From assembly GCF_038396675.1 (NCBI RefSeq), contig NC_088923.1, positions 337,501 through 401,500 of the forward strand: a stretch of 64,000 nucleotides of DNA, in the 5' to 3' direction. Each line of letters opens with the position of its first letter. The stretch's first letter is position 1. Origin of the DNA: Hydra vulgaris. Taxonomy: Eukaryota > Cnidaria > Hydrozoa > Anthoathecata > Hydridae. Under the pieces are notes generated by a model. The model had not been told where the DNA came from. It did not search any database and was given only the letters and a program-made list of their open reading frames with translations. Below are positions 48,166-60,847 of the stretch, piece by piece. Position numbers and translations under genes: made by a program.

Positions 48166-48327
48166 AGTATTTGCCTTTTTCTACATATCTGGTACATTTA
48201 AACAGAAAACATTCTTCGAGACATTCAATAAATTTATTAGTTTAAGATTCATTATCGGTTGCCAAGAAAGGACAGTCATTGTCAGACCAATCTATTGAAG
48301 TCCAAATTTGTTCAATAAAAGTATTGT

Positions 48328-48567
48328 TTAACTGTAAAATATTTGTTTCAAACTGATTAATACATTGTTTGACATAAATACAAACACACCTCCTCCATGA
48401 GTCTTTCTATCTCTTCTGAAAATATTATAGTTATTTATGTTTACACCTGATTCTGCTTTAAACCAAGTTTTTGTGATACAAATAACATTCGGTTTATATA
48501 TTTCAATTTGTAACCTAAATTCATCAATCTTATTATTCAGAAACTTTGCATTTGTGTACCAAACCAT
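48328..48567 (-). pseudogene. CR1-like endonuclease N-terminal fragment
   Basis: MVWYTNAKFLNNKIDEFRLQ, YKPNVICITKTWFKAESGVN and YNIFRRDRKTHGGGVFVFMS: the start of an APE-type endonuclease (the usual TETW reads TKTW here). The catalytic glutamate position is therefore altered. The second half of the domain is missing before the RT. Confidence 0.75.
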
Positions 48568-48771
48568 CAGTTCTTTGCATTTTTGTGTACTGTGTTCATT
48601 GTTTATCCTTAAATCACAATTCTTAAGGTCATGAAAGTTTACTGATTCAATGTCTTATTGCTCAGGAAATTATATAGGCTGTGAAGTCCTTCACTGAAAT
48701 AATTTATTTTGTTGCTAGTTTCAAGGGTTGAAGAATCTTATGTGATTTAATTATTTTTTGGCATTTAATTG

Positions 48772-49440
48772 CTAATTCTTAATTCTTACTACCTTGCCAT
48801 TTCTTATTCCAAAGTAATAATTTGCAGAGTCAATGTTGTCCTTATTTAGTTTTTTACGCTCTTCTCTCAATAGCTTTGATTTGTACCGTTCAGATTCAGT
48901 CAAATCAGGATTTATAAAAACATTTTCGTAGGCTTTATCTTTATTTAATTCTTTGGCTTTTTTTAAAACAGAATTTCGTTCCGATTTATCAGTTAAAATA
49001 ACAATATGAGGAGATTTTAATCCATTCTTTGACTTTAATTTGATAACATTTTTTATTTTGACATTGACCTTCAATTTTTGCATGATTTTCTCAATATTTT
49101 GTTTACCTTTTTCGATTGCTTTGACTTTATCACTTGACGCTGATTCCTCTTAATCGAAAATAACCAGGTTATTTTCTCTCTTATCTTTTTCCTTGGTTAC
49201 GCTTGCGATAATAATTATAACTTGCATTTGATCTGGAGTCTTTTTCACTTTACTAGCCCAATCACCTGCCACTGATGGACTAGATTTATATTGAGTCTTT
49301 TCTAATTCAAAAACTCTGTTAGTCAAGTTTGCATTATCTTTTTTTAAAGTTTCTATTAACTTTTTTAAATCTTCGATTATCGCTTCTTGCTCACACTTGT
49401 AAGTGTTGAAATCTCCTAACTGCAAATTAACAATTTGCAT
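48772..49440 (-). pseudogene. CR1-like ORF1
   Basis: The first part (49440-49150) has a coiled-coil segment: CEQEAIIEDLKKLIETLKKD and NLTNRVFELEKTQYKS. A stop follows, then 49083-48772 with IVILTDKSERNSVLKKAKEL and NVFINPDLTESERYKSKLLR, ending YYFGIRNGKVVRIKN. These are standard words of CR1/L2-like ORF1 proteins, which bind the element RNA. Two pieces are separated by one stop and a short frame change. Confidence 0.75.
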
Positions 49441-49575
49441 TACTGGATAGGAGGGCTACCACCTTAAATACCAGTGTATTACCTCCTGTCAGTTAATATA
49501 ATGTATGTTTATCTTACTAAAATAAATGATCTACATACCATCTATAATGAATGTTTATCTTACTAAAAAAAAAGT

Positions 49576-50955
49576 CCACATTGTAGCTACCTATAAATCT
49601 AATAACTTATTATGCATCACAAGGTGTTCACTGCTCGTTGTAGTTTCACTAAAATGCATTGCATTTACAAAAAGTATTAAGTTTCTGTGTGGACTGCCAA
49701 GCATTAACTATCTTTCTGACAATCACATATACTCAAGGTGAATTTATCAACAAATAAGAGAACTCACAACAACAAAAATATGCTTATGCACATTCACCTC
49801 ACATCCTGAAATAACATTTTACTTTTCTTTTTTAAATATTATGTTGTTTTTCCTCTGTTATTGTTCCTAATATTATAATCTTCTTATAGAATATTTACTG
49901 TAAACCACTTTAAATCAAATTTAAGTTAAAAGAAGAATCGAGAAAACTTGCAATTTTCCAATTTTAGTTTTATGGTCTAAATAAGGTAGTCCTGCTTAAA
50001 GCAATTGATATTTCTAAAAAATATTAAAAATTGCTGGTATGTAATGATGGAGATGATAAAGTTATGTTTGTGGATTTCTGGTTATATAAAGTTGAATGCT
50101 CAGAATGAAATTTATTAAATATAAAGGAGTTTTCATATCTTTATCAGGAAAAGTGAAGTTTGTGTCCAGCTATTACAGTTAAACATTTGAATAGTTTCGT
50201 AGTAGCAGCTGCTGAGGGTCAATCCATTTTTAATTTTGATAAATAAACTGAACAATTTAGGGTTAAAGCTTAAACATAGTTTGTAAATTTGTTCTGACTC
50301 CTACCAAAAAGGATTTTTTTAACTGTAAAAATAAATTAAAAACTTTGTGAGTTGATAAACTCAGCATGGTTTATGGTTGGTTTATTAAAAAATTTTAAGG
50401 GAAGTTTGTGGATTGTTATTCAAAAATTATTTAAGTAAAAATTTGTAAAGTGTTTTATTTAATAAAGAAAAAAGCTTTTTAATACTGAAAATTGATATGA
50501 CTTTGTCCAAATTTAAAATCTTTTTTTTTTTTTTAAAGTTTAATTATAAATGATTAATATGCTGCTATAAATGGCATGAGGTGTTCATGATGTCAAAGAA
50601 ATAAATGATTAAAGTAAAAACTAAAAGTATTATATTTATGATCTTTCTTTTTTTTTTTGATTTTAACGGTGAGTCAAAGTCACTCCTATAGTCTTTGGCC
50701 AACTGAAAGCAAATTATAATTATCGATTAATCGTTTTATATTTTACATATTAACAGTTCATGGATATAAGGTGATATGTTTTTAAAGTATAAATCACAAA
50801 GAAACCTTGTTAATATTTAAAACTCAAAAAGCTATGCATCAATCATCAAATTATCAGTGCTAGAGTTGTTCAATAGATTATCTGTAATTATTTGATGTTC
50901 AAGAAATGATACCTTGGTTTTTTTTGCAAATGTTTTGAAAAATTTTTTTCTTTGT
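49576..50955. other. AT-rich stretch, no gene seen
   Basis: Nothing recognisable; several A/T homopolymers. Confidence 0.55.
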
Positions 50956-50959
50956 CTTA

Positions 50960-51326
50960 TTGGTATTTAAAGCTCCTTCCATATTAACTAAAGCAATTGA
51001 TGATACACTTTTTCTTGGAAGAACGGAGCTTAATGTCACTTTTTATTATGGGTATATGATCATCACCTCTAGCTTTAACTAAATTTTGTATGAAATAATC
51101 ACTGACATTAACCTATTTCTACAACCCCATCTTCATTTGTAAATGTTCTTTTAGGAAGTCTATCTAGCACCTGTTTTTGATCAAGTGGGTATAATCCAGT
51201 TTTTCTGAAGCCTGTCTTCATACTTTTACAACCAAGTTCTTCAATTTTTTTCATGAGACATTTAGGCAATGCTGGAAACTGGTCTTTTGGAAGGGAAGGA
51301 ACTTTTTGTCCTTTGCCACTTTCTTT
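50960..51326 (-). pseudogene. pogo/Jerky-type transposase C-terminal fragment
   Basis: Minus strand 51326-51108: KESGKGQKVPSLPKDQFPAL, KCLMKKIEELGCKSMKTGFR, KTGLYPLDQKQVLDRLPKRT, then a stop. After a frame change near 51100: NDYFIQNLVKARGDDHIPII. The GFRKTGLYPLD block after the DDE domain is characteristic of pogo and Jerky/CENP-B-like transposases. The rest of the element is absent. Confidence 0.75.
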
Positions 51327-51387
51327 TCAAATTGTTAATATTATTTTCTATAAATCTTATATTTATTTTTTTCTTTGTGTTTTGCAG

Positions 51388-51520
51388 AGAGTATGCCCAA
51401 GCAGCAGAGAATGAACAAGAAAGTTGCGTTAGAGATATCCTAGAAAAAGTGCCGGATAGGAAAGGCGTCGGTGACCGTGAAAAACTAAACCACAACAACA
51501 GATTTTATGATGTTTTTTAG
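51388..51520 (+). CDS. Candidate terminal exon, unknown
   Basis: A strong acceptor TTTGTGTTTTGCAG precedes an open frame that reads EYAQAAENEQESCVRDILEK, VPDRKGVGDREKLNHNNRFY and DVF then stop at 51518-51520. It is less AT-rich and more charged than its surroundings. It follows the pogo-type fragment on the other strand. No partner exon is established. No function known. Confidence 0.33.
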
Positions 51521-51699
51521 ATCTGTAATTTGAAATATATTTTAATCTTGTGTATTCTTTTAATTTTGTTTTTTTATTTGTTTTAATAATGTACACTGGT
51601 TGCCGTCTCTGTTATGTTTTCTGAATGTTAAGTTTTTGTCCTCCAAACCCAACGAGTTTTGTGATTGCATAACAAATGTCTTTTTAACAATTAATAGAC

Positions 51700-54470
51700 G
51701 TCTTTAAGCGACTAATCTAGAATCAGTTAAGAACGCGTCCGGGACGTTCTGTCTTAACGTTCATTGTACGTTTTTTGTACCTCCCCGTGTATGCTGGAGT
51801 ATCAATATTCAGCATAGTTACATTATTTAAAATCCATTTGCCAAGTTTAGTTTTAAAAAAAATTCACAGAAATAGCATTAAAAACATCAGTAGGTAGTCA
51901 ATTCCAATAAAAAGGTTCTCAGTTTATTAAAAAAAATGCTGAGGCGAAAAAACTGGTTATATCGCGATTATATTTTGTTTGATTACCTCTTGCTGATAAA
52001 TCACTTCTTGGCAAAATTTTTTTAACTTTTTCAATTCCATTCAATAACTTATACATTTAAATGGAGTCACCCCGAATGCGTCTAACAACTAAAGTAGTGA
52101 GACCCATTTTAACTAATCTTTTCTCGTAAAAGTTTTTTATTTAGTCTCGTAACATAGTTGTGACATTATGCTTGTTGCACGATGCTGTACCTTTTCTAAG
52201 AGATTAATTTTATTTTTAAGACATGTAGACCACACAGATTAAGCAAATTGAATTAACAATCTTACAAAAATTGTGTACATAATTTTTTGTAATTCATTAT
52301 TTAAACTTAAAAATGTATTCCTCAACATATCCAAAATTTATTTGTTTTACTTGCACATAAAATTGTTTAATTTTTCCAATTCAAGAGGTAAATACTACAC
52401 TAAGAACTTTTTCATCGACAGTGTTACTTAAAGGTATATTTAGCTTAAAATAAGTTCTAATTTGAAAAATTTTTACCAAAGTGCATTATCAAACATTTCT
52501 AAATATTAAATTTTAGTAGCCATTTGTTTGACCAGTTGACAGCTTTATCTAGGTCATTTTGCAATAGGTTAACACTTGTTACTCAATCAACCCTTAATAG
52601 TACTTTTGCATCATCAGCATGCATTTTCGAAATATTAACAAAATTTTAGGCAAATCCTTAATGTAAATAATAAATAGTGAAGTACCAATAACCGAGCTAA
52701 GATGATACAATTTCTCTCATGACAACTCTTTGTCTTCTTTTTTTTAGAAAAGCTGAAATTAATTTTAGCAATGTACCAGAAATCCCATAACATTTAAGTT
52801 TTATCAGTTGTATTTTACGGGGCACAGCTATATTCTGAGATAATTTTTACGAGATTGCATCTAATGTTTGAATAAGGTTAGTTGAATAAGATCTTTTTAA
52901 AAGGAAGCCGTGTTGATTCTTCAAAAGTAGATTATTTGCATTTGATAAACTCATAATTAAATCTCAGAAGTGAGTGAAATTGGATGATAATTCAACGGCG
53001 ACAGTTTACTTCCTTTTTTAAATTTAGGACTAACGTTGGCTGATTTCCACAGAACAGGTAATTTACTGAGCACAATAGAATCTGTATATCTGTGCAAGCG
53101 GTAGAGCTATTTCACATGCGCAATTTTCACGGTTGAAGGTTTAATAAAATCTGCTCCAGACAACTTCTTTGTATTTAAACGCTCTAATCTTTTAAGAATA
53201 TCTTTGTATGAAATTATATCAAAATCCTAATTTTTTAGATTCTAAACGCAAATGCTGGCAAATTAAAGTAATTGTAAAGTCATTTTCACGGACAAATAGA
53301 TCTTGGGACTTAATTTTTTAGTAAACTTACCATCTGATTTGGGTCATTTGTAACTATTCCATTTTCACTATGTAAAGCTTTTATCGAGTTATTAATTTGT
53401 TATTGGCTATTCACATATTTGTAAATTAACTTTGGATTTTTCTTAGCCATTCACATTAGGTTTACATTAGGTTTTTTTCACACTAGGTTTTTTACACTGA
53501 GATCACACTAGGGTTTTTTCATAATTTTGTCTAGTTTTTCTAGATTCGTTCTTGACTATTTTGCAAATTTGTTCGTGTTCATTTACAAGAGAAGAAACTT
53601 TCCACACTGAGGAACAGTTGCGAAATCTAGATATAAAACAATATATTTATTAAAATTTGCTTTCCTATAACCTTGTACAATTACTTCCTCATTTGTAAAA
53701 CTGTTTTGATCTAATAAAATTTTGGAACTTGGAACTAAGTGCGCTCTTTCAATATTTCAAAGAACTGGATGTGATTCAATTTGGAATAGCCTATTCTCTT
53801 ATGTTGCAAATATAAAGTCAAGAACGTTAAGGCATTCGTTGTTCGATAACTGAAACGTTGGAAAAGAAACATGCTGAATGAGAAAGTGATCATTTAAAAT
53901 ATCATAAAATCTGTATTCATGAAAGCCATCATCGTTTTCAATCAACTTTATAACATCCTTAGACCATTTAATGTTTGGAAATTTAAAGTCCCCCATATTT
54001 ATAATATCCTTTAAATTGCGTTTATCAACACAGGATCTTGCAGTTTCAAATATCTTAGTAAAGATTTCCGTATCAACTATTGCATTTGCTCTGTATTTAC
54101 ATCCTAATAAATACCTACCGTTACAAATAACAAATGCAAACCATATTCTCTGAAATTTGCTGGAACTCGGAATTTCGTCTTCAATTTGATAAGATACAAA
54201 ATTGTTATCTACGTAATTCTACCATCTTTACGATGATTTTCGTATAAAAATTCTTCTAAATTTGCAATTTAGTCTCTCTGAACCAAGTTTCCGTTTCTTC
54301 AAAAATACATGGATTTACATCACCTTATTATACCTTGAACTCCTCCATTTCATTATTTAGCGAAGTTGCATTCATATATAAACACTTAATGTGGCAATTT
54401 TGTTTCTACGGATAGCATAACGAAATGCAGCTTCAGCAGTAAGTTGAGAGTTTAGCTTATTTCTTTCTTG
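51700..54470 (-). pseudogene. CR1-like non-LTR relic, heavily decayed
   Basis: Minus strand pieces in order: NATSLNNEMEEFKV near 54340, GDFKFPNIKWSKDVIKLIEN (endonuclease, near 53990), LERLNTKKLSGADFIKPS near 53190, HADDAKVLLRVD (RT FADD site, now HADD, near 52610) followed by NLLQNDLDKAVNWSNKWLLK, and RRIRGDSI then MYKLLNGIEKVKKILPRSD (C-terminal domain near 52060). Stops are frequent; this is an old copy. It is related to, but distinct from, the element at 46803-49496. Confidence 0.75.
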
Positions 54471-55358
54471 TCTTAATTGAAAGTCTATCATCCTGCTTCT
54501 CTGCTACTGTAAGATCTGGTGAAATATATAAACGTTTTTAAGGTTACTAATGTTTCTTAATTTTTTTGATTGAAACAAAAGAGGGTTTCTTATTCTGGAA
54601 TTCAACTAAAATCGTTTTCTATTTTTTGACCGCAATCTTCTCACATATTTTGTTTTAACCTCGGCTCCAAGATTAATAAATAATTCCGCAATTTTTTTTT
54701 ATTTTATTTGACTGAGATAAGTAGGCTTTGTGATAAAAAAAAAAGTTTTATCTTTTTATTATTACATCTTCATAATTGTTTATATTAATTATTATTTTTA
54801 CTTTTATATTTTTGTTTTGTTTTCTGTTTTATTTCGTATCATGACTTTCAAAGTTATGTTCATTAAATTATAAAATTGTCTTGATTTTATTCTACATTTT
54901 TGTATACTTTGTAAATAAATTGTAACTTTATTAAATATTTTTATGAAAGATAAATTTTTTACTTGGTTACATATTATTAATTTGTTATTAAGTTCTTATT
55001 AAGTTGATAAAAAAGTTTATTATTGATTACAACAATTTTATTATTGAAGGAATGGAAAGACTGGTACTACTGTGAATATAATGTATAAACAGCTACAAAA
55101 AAAGTCTTTTAGGAATTATGATTAGTATATTCAAACGACTATTTGAATATGTTACATTATATAAGTAATGAACTGAAGTGTTCACAAATTTTCTATATTT
55201 ACATATATAAATGTTTTATAATAATAATTTTTTATACAAATGTTGGTGTATATCTTAAAAAACTGTGTTTTTATCATTTATATTTATTAATATCCATTTA
55301 TATGTTGCATGTTCAAAAACAAAAACAATTTGTAGTTTGTTTTTCAAAGTTGATAAAC
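54471..55358. other. AT-rich stretch, no gene seen
   Basis: No coding sequence or clear repeat. Confidence 0.55.
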
Positions 55359-55424
55359 ATCTGATACAAGGTATCAGACATACTTTGTTTGAGGTTATAG
55401 TAATCTGATGCAAGTTATCAGATT
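55359..55424. repeat. Two adjacent hairpins (TCTGATAC)
   Basis: TCTGATAC (55359-55366) pairs with 55370-55377 over AAG. AATCTGAT (55402-55409) pairs with 55417-55424 over 7 bases. Related sequence in both suggests a duplicated palindromic site. Confidence 0.7.
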
Positions 55425-55429
55425 ATTAA

Positions 55430-55702
55430 AAACCTTGATGTTTGTGTTAAGGTTATCTAAGTAAAGCCATGATCCAAACAGGGATGTGGAGTCCCAAAAG
55501 GACTCCGGATTTGTATGTCACAAAAAGATTATTTCAAGTATTGTGAATTTCAAAATAGGTGTCACAGATGTAATGACTTGCAAGGCTGCTCAATTTTATG
55601 GCTTTTTATTAAAAAATTTGTGCTGGCAAACATCAAAAAGGATTTACGAGCAACAAATTTTTTGGTTTCATTTTATTTTTGGTTTCATTTTATTTTTGAA
55701 TA
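55430..55702 (+). other. Short open frames, unassigned
   Basis: Overlapping frames such as CHRCNDLQGC (55558-55590) in less AT-rich sequence immediately left of the pogo element. Could be an exon disrupted by the pogo insertion; no splice evidence. Confidence 0.2.
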
Positions 55703-55704
55703 TA

Positions 55705-58700
55705 GGGGAACCTGTTGTACCTTTGACCACTTTTTGCTTTAAGGCGTTTTTTGCGTAGCCTATTGAGTAAATCCAAACCATTCAAACTTTATAATATTCT
55801 CTTATATTTTGCCCAAAAATTATACTTAGAACTTTTTTTTCATTTCACCAAGAAGTATCTTTTTCCCGCGTTTTAAAAAAAGAAGTCTATTGGTCAAAGG
55901 TACAACACGTACGTTGTACCTTTGACCAATGCGCGTTGTTCCTTTGACCAAAATGTTATTATTAAAAAATCATGCAATGTTTGAACCCTTTTTAATATTT
56001 TAGCTTGTTATATATTATATAGAAACTTTTGGTCCATCTTATATCAATAAAAAAATCTAATTATTTTGTAATCAATCCTAATTGTCTAAAAAAAAAATAG
56101 AAAAATCAATCCTTACAATCTTGCAAATACTTGTGTATTAAAGTTACGATACTCAGTATTACTAATTTTTTTCAATAAAATCAGTTATTATAACTATTTA
56201 GATAAAGTCACATATTTTCTTTAGTTAGATGCTACTTACATGAAATAATTAGGATTAAGGTCCAAAACTTTAAACGCGATTTAATTGTACAAAACATATT
56301 TTCTAATATATACAGTAATTTTTATTATTTTAGATAAGAAAAGAGCAAAAATATATTTTTATAACTTATGTTAGCTGGCGGTCTATATTCATTTACATAT
56401 GATCATAATGCTTTTTATAGAAAATATCTTAATGATGACAACAAAAAATACAATGATAAAAGAGTAAAATATATTAACTATTGCAAATAGTCAGATCAAC
56501 ATCAAACATAAGATACTGACGCTTAGATGAACCATGACCAATACTTGGTGGTGGAAGTTTCATAATAATATCCTTAAGTTCCAAATCATAAAGATTGTCA
56601 TCTTCTCTTATAAACTTGTTACAAAAGTCTCCTGATTTCTTAAGATACTTAATTTTGTAAACTATACCAACAACTTCTAAAACTTCTGCTACATAAAATC
56701 TAGAGCATTTCTTTCCAGCCAACTTGACAATTAAAAAATCTCCAGAAACAATTTCACTTTCATTATCAAGTATATTTACTCCAAAATCAATTTCATTAGA
56801 GCTTTCATCATTTAAACATTTGTCAGACTGACTAAAAATAATCTGCTTTGCCATTTTTTTTCTTTTGCTTGAAGAGGTCTTTTTAAATTGTTGGTTATTA
56901 GATTTTGAATCTAGAATAACTTTAATTTCAGGGGTATCAGTTAAAATACATGATTTTCTATTACGTCTTTTTGAAGTATTTGTTTTTCTTAATTTGGCTT
57001 TAGGATGAGGTCGTATTATCTCAGGTGAAACAATTGATCTTGATGGTAAACTCACAGTAGGGATTTCCCCTAAAACAATAGATGACGTTGATGGTACACT
57101 GGATGGAGCAGTTTTAACATCAATAATCTCATTAGAAAGGCAAGCTTCAGTATTCACTATTGGCCTATCAGTAACATTTGCAGCTAAAAAGTCAATATCA
57201 GTAAAAATATTTTCATTAAATGGATAAAATCCAGTACATTTAAAACTGTTTATAATATTATTTGGTACAAAAGCATGAGGATAAGCTTGACCAACAAGGT
57301 AAGATATATCATAAATTGTGACTGGTTTACCAGCATTGCCTGGTGATATCATCCAGTTATTCATGGCATTGTTATAAAAAGTTTTAAATGGTCCAAAAAC
57401 ACCACGATCAAGAGGTTGCATTTTATGGGTTGTGTGAGAATGAAATGTCATTAAAACTATGCCTGATTTTTTTGCTAACTCAATAACAGAAATGTTTACA
57501 TGACTCTCATGATTATCTATTAATAAAAGAACAGGTTTTTTAATTGATGGTCGCACATTACTAATAAAATGTTCAAGAAATTGCACAAAAATGACTTCAT
57601 TTGACCATCCAGACTTATTAGCTGCTCCTACACTTCCAGGAGGACAATTATTTAACATGTAGTCTTTGAATTTAGCACGTGGAAATACAAGTAATGGTGG
57701 GATGCTATTTCCAGTAGCATTAATGGCTGCAATCATTGTTACATTGTTGCCTCGTTCAACACTAGTTATGCTCCCTATTTGTTTTTAACTTTTTGGAGCT
57801 AGAATTTTTGGTGGTACGTGGACTGTGGTAATTCCTGTTTCATCACAGTTCCAAATATTTGATGGGTCAAAATGATAACGTTCTAAAACATTTTTGTAAT
57901 TTTTATATACAATTCTTACAGTTTCTCTATTGAATGCAGAATATCTACCAAGACTTGTAGGTTGTGGTTTACGTAGAGATAGCTTGTTATTATATCTTTT
58001 GCGAAAATCTCGCAGCCATTGTTCACCTGCACATTTATTTTTCATCCATGAAGTTTCAATCTTTTTTATGATTTGCTAAAGCATACTCATATGCAAAGGA
58101 TCTTATCTGCTTTAATGTAAGTCCATAATGCATATTTGCAGCATCTGCCAAGTAGTTTACCAAAATTAATTCTTCTTCAGTTGAGAATACTTTTTTTGGT
58201 TTGGTATGTGAATATAAATATTCGCAACTACCAGATTTTTTAAACTGCTTCAACTGATATATTAAAGTTGACTTTTTAATGTTGCAATGTCTTGCAGCTT
58301 TACTTAAACTCATTTTTTGTTGAAGCACAAAATTCACTGCATTTAGCATATCCATTTCGGAAATCTTTTTGCGAAAAACACCAATCTTGCTCCTTGGCAT
58401 TTTAAAACTAAAATATATTAACAAAATTAATTAACTATTTCGATACATTTAATTCCCTATACCTGAGCAGAAACTAGGTAATAAAATGAACTTGACAATA
58501 ATATTGCTTCAGCTGTCCAACTAACTAAATTAACAAAATTGATTATTCTAAGTGTAGTAGTGGTTCAAGAATAAATAGTGAATTGCATTAAAATTCAATG
58601 GAATTATTTCATCATCATAATACTAGAAACAATTTTGCATTAAAAAGCAATAAAGCACAGACGACGCCTAATAAGGTAGATTATAAATTTTATAATCTTG

Positions 58701-59143
58701 CCCTCTTAAAGTCCGCAAATTACCGAGGAAGCAGTTTTTATTGGTCAAAGGTACAACGTCCTTGACTGGTCAAAGGTACACGAGATGGGTTTCTTTAACA
58801 GTTATTGTCTTAATCCCCATTTACGGTCAGACATAATCATCCAAAATTTTCCATAACAAAAAAAAGATGTTGGGTAATGTTTATAATGTCGTAGATGAAT
58901 CAAACAACAATTTATCACAGTTTTAAAATCAGAATAACACAAATATTTACTTTTTAAGAGTCAAAACTTATAATTGCTTGTGGATCAATACCATCTATCC
59001 CAAGTATAATGTTTTACGATAAGAAGAGTTGTCATGGACTACTATTTCAAATGACACTTCCCGTTTTTTTTAAATAATAATAGTAAGCCAACAGAGTAGA
59101 GTGACCAAAGGTAAAACGTGGTCAAAAGTACAACAGGTTCCCC
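55705..59143 (-). mobile_element. pogo-type DNA transposon, nearly intact
   Basis: 3439 bp with TIRs GGGGAACCTGTTGTACCTTT (left) and GGGGAACCTGTTGTACTTTT (right, complement), flanked by TA on both sides (55703-55704, 59144-59145). The subterminal motif GGTCAAAGGTACAAC recurs in both orientations at 55730, 55893-55950, 58741 and 58767, probably transposase binding sites. The transposase gene on the minus strand has only two lesions. Youngest-looking DNA transposon in the window. Confidence 0.95.
56474..58424 (-). pseudogene. pogo/Tigger-like transposase with one frameshift and one stop
   Basis: The N-terminal helix-turn-helix region reads KMPRSKIGVFRKKISEMDML and SLSKAARHCNIKKSTLIYQL (58424-58056). 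After a frameshift near 58060 it continues GEQWLRDFRKRYNNKLSLRK (CENP-B-type DNA-binding part). The DDE core has WNCDETGITTV (first D), VLLLIDNHESHVNISVIEL (second D) and THKMQPLDRGVFGPFKTFYN (third D; 35 residues between the second and third, a DD35D pattern). An in-frame stop lies at 57785-57787. The lysine-rich tail includes SSSKRKKMAKQ and a final FLIVKLAGKKCSRFYVAEVL. About 630 codons. Confidence 0.93.
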
Positions 59144-59145
59144 TA

Positions 59146-60399
59146 TTTAATAATTATTTCTAAATATTCTTAATATATTTTTTTAGACTTGGATTTTATT
59201 CATATCATTTCAAGATATTTTCATATAACCTTTATAAAAAAGATAAGATATTCAAAATATGAAAATAATTTATTTCTATTTGTTTTTATATTACCTGTTA
59301 TAAAAATATCAATAAGATGACACCTTTCTTAATGTTATGCTTTTGATTTTTTTTATAATAAATTAAGGTGTAGATGTGTATAGTAGTTCTATTGGTTTTA
59401 GGTTATTGATTGTAGTTTATAGTTTTATTGATTTAAGGTTAAGTTATTATATTGGTTTAAGATTAGTTTAAGGTTAGCTATTTAAACCACAACAAATCTA
59501 AAGCTAGGCTGTTCAACAAGCTATGCAAACTACAGTGTGTGTAGATTTATGAAATAGAATTTACAATTTGAATGAAAGTAGAGCATGTATGATAAATTGG
59601 TAGGGTAGTAGTAATTTTTTATTTTTGTTTTTTAGGTATTGGCAGCTGTACTTGACAACTTACTTTCCTGCAACGAAACCAAAAGAACCTTCAACTAAAA
59701 ACCAATTTTAAAAATTTTCATAGCAGCATTTTTTAAGAAGAATTTTCCCTTTATTTTATTTACTAATCAGATAACTTATATTTCATAATTTCTTTAAGTT
59801 ATTTTTGGAGATGTTTAATTTTAATGTTTTACAAAATTTTAGTTTAAAAAATAATATTTACATATTGATTTTTAGTTTTTTAATAATTAATTTTTATTCA
59901 GAAGTACAATTATAATTGTAGTGTCCAATTTTTGTAATATTTTTTCTGTAAATATTAATTCGATATTATGTTATCAATGTGAAAGTATAATCTCAAGATA
60001 TAATTAAAAAAATGGTAAGACGAGGTACATAAACATACGCTTTGTTTTGTTATAAGTAAAATTCAGGTTTAGCGCAAAATGTCTGTACCAATAGAAACCA
60101 CTCGCAAAGTTTTTAAATTTTGATTGGTCTATTAAAATTTTGCCGTTATTTTTACATGGTTTCTACTTACTGTGACTGTAAATGTGTAAACACGCGCAAC
60201 CTGGCGATAGGGAGATTTTTGGAAAAAAATCAACGCCATGATCTGCTTAGCATGCTTTATTTTAAAAGCATTTAATTCCTCCTGAGCAGTTTGAGAGTTC
60301 AACATTATTAGAAATCGATAATATTAATTGCAATACAAAATGAAAATATTTTTATAGCATTTTTACAAGTTTTTTTTGTTAACATTTTAGTTAATATGT
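59146..60399. other. Mostly featureless; one weak exon candidate
   Basis: 59394-59480 has diverged TTTAAGGTTA repeats. At 59636 a T-rich tract ending TTTTTTAG precedes either VLAAVLDNLLSCNETKRTFN and a stop, or a YWQLYLTTYFPATKPKEPS frame. Either could be a terminal exon, but nothing upstream supports it. Confidence 0.35.
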
Positions 60400-60847
60400 T
60401 TTTCAGATGTAATTACACCTGAAAAATGCTGTATGTAACTACATCTGGGTAAAATAATACATTATTAAGTAATTTTTTTTCCAGATGTAATTACATCTGT
60501 AAAAATCCTATATGTAACTACACTTGGTTAAAATAATGCATTATCAGTTAATATTTTTTCACAAATGTTGTTACATCTGGAAAAATACGTAATAACATCT
60601 GTGTAAAATATTTTATTATTAGTTAATTCATTTTAAAAATAACTTCAACTTAAAATCAACAAATATAGTTGCACAGATGTTGTTACACTTTAATAATTTA
60701 AAAGTTGTAACTACACTCAGAGAATCCACAGATGTAGTTGCACAGATGTTATTACACTTTGATAATTTAAAAGATGTAACTACATCTGAAGGATCCACAG
60801 ATGTAGTTTCCCAAATGTTACTTCACTTTGATAATTTAAAAGATGTA
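60400..60847. repeat. AGATGTAATTACATCT repeat family, copy 2, with 69-bp tandem
   Basis: 60400-60660 repeats the units of 6165-6482. 60677-60847 is a 69-bp tandem (three copies, the last cut) with CACAGATGTNGTTACACTTT. The 23-residue repeat it appears to encode is an artefact of the tandem. Related short pieces reappear at 61690-61780. Confidence 0.8.

Larger units (their letters stand above)
46803..49496 (-). mobile_element. CR1-like non-LTR retrotransposon with (TTA)n tail, internally deleted
   Basis: A minus-strand element with ORF1, endonuclease N-terminus and RT fragments, ending at 46803 in a short (AAT)n/(TTA)n microsatellite tail. Such tails rather than poly(A) are typical of CR1/L2-type elements. 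Its ends sit inside one unit of the flanking tandem array, so both boundaries are well defined. Confidence 0.85.
44991..49575. repeat. ~45-bp tandem array split by two transposons
   Basis: Units share ATGTTTATCTTACTAAAA and TACCATCTATAATG. Unit 1 lies at 44991-45037. Unit 2 begins at 46792-46802 and resumes at 49497-49530. Unit 3 lies at 49531-49575. Removing 45038-46791 and 46803-49496 restores a regular array. Confidence 0.8.

Noticed and set aside
50973..51051. Plus-strand exon candidate (APSILTKAIDDTLFLGRTEL) that joins in phase to 42681 and 51388
   Set aside because: The opposite strand there reads as the tail of a pogo/Jerky transposase contiguous with a clearly recognisable fragment, and a terminal exon with AATAAA at 43407-43606 already fits the gene. 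The in-phase join is likely chance.
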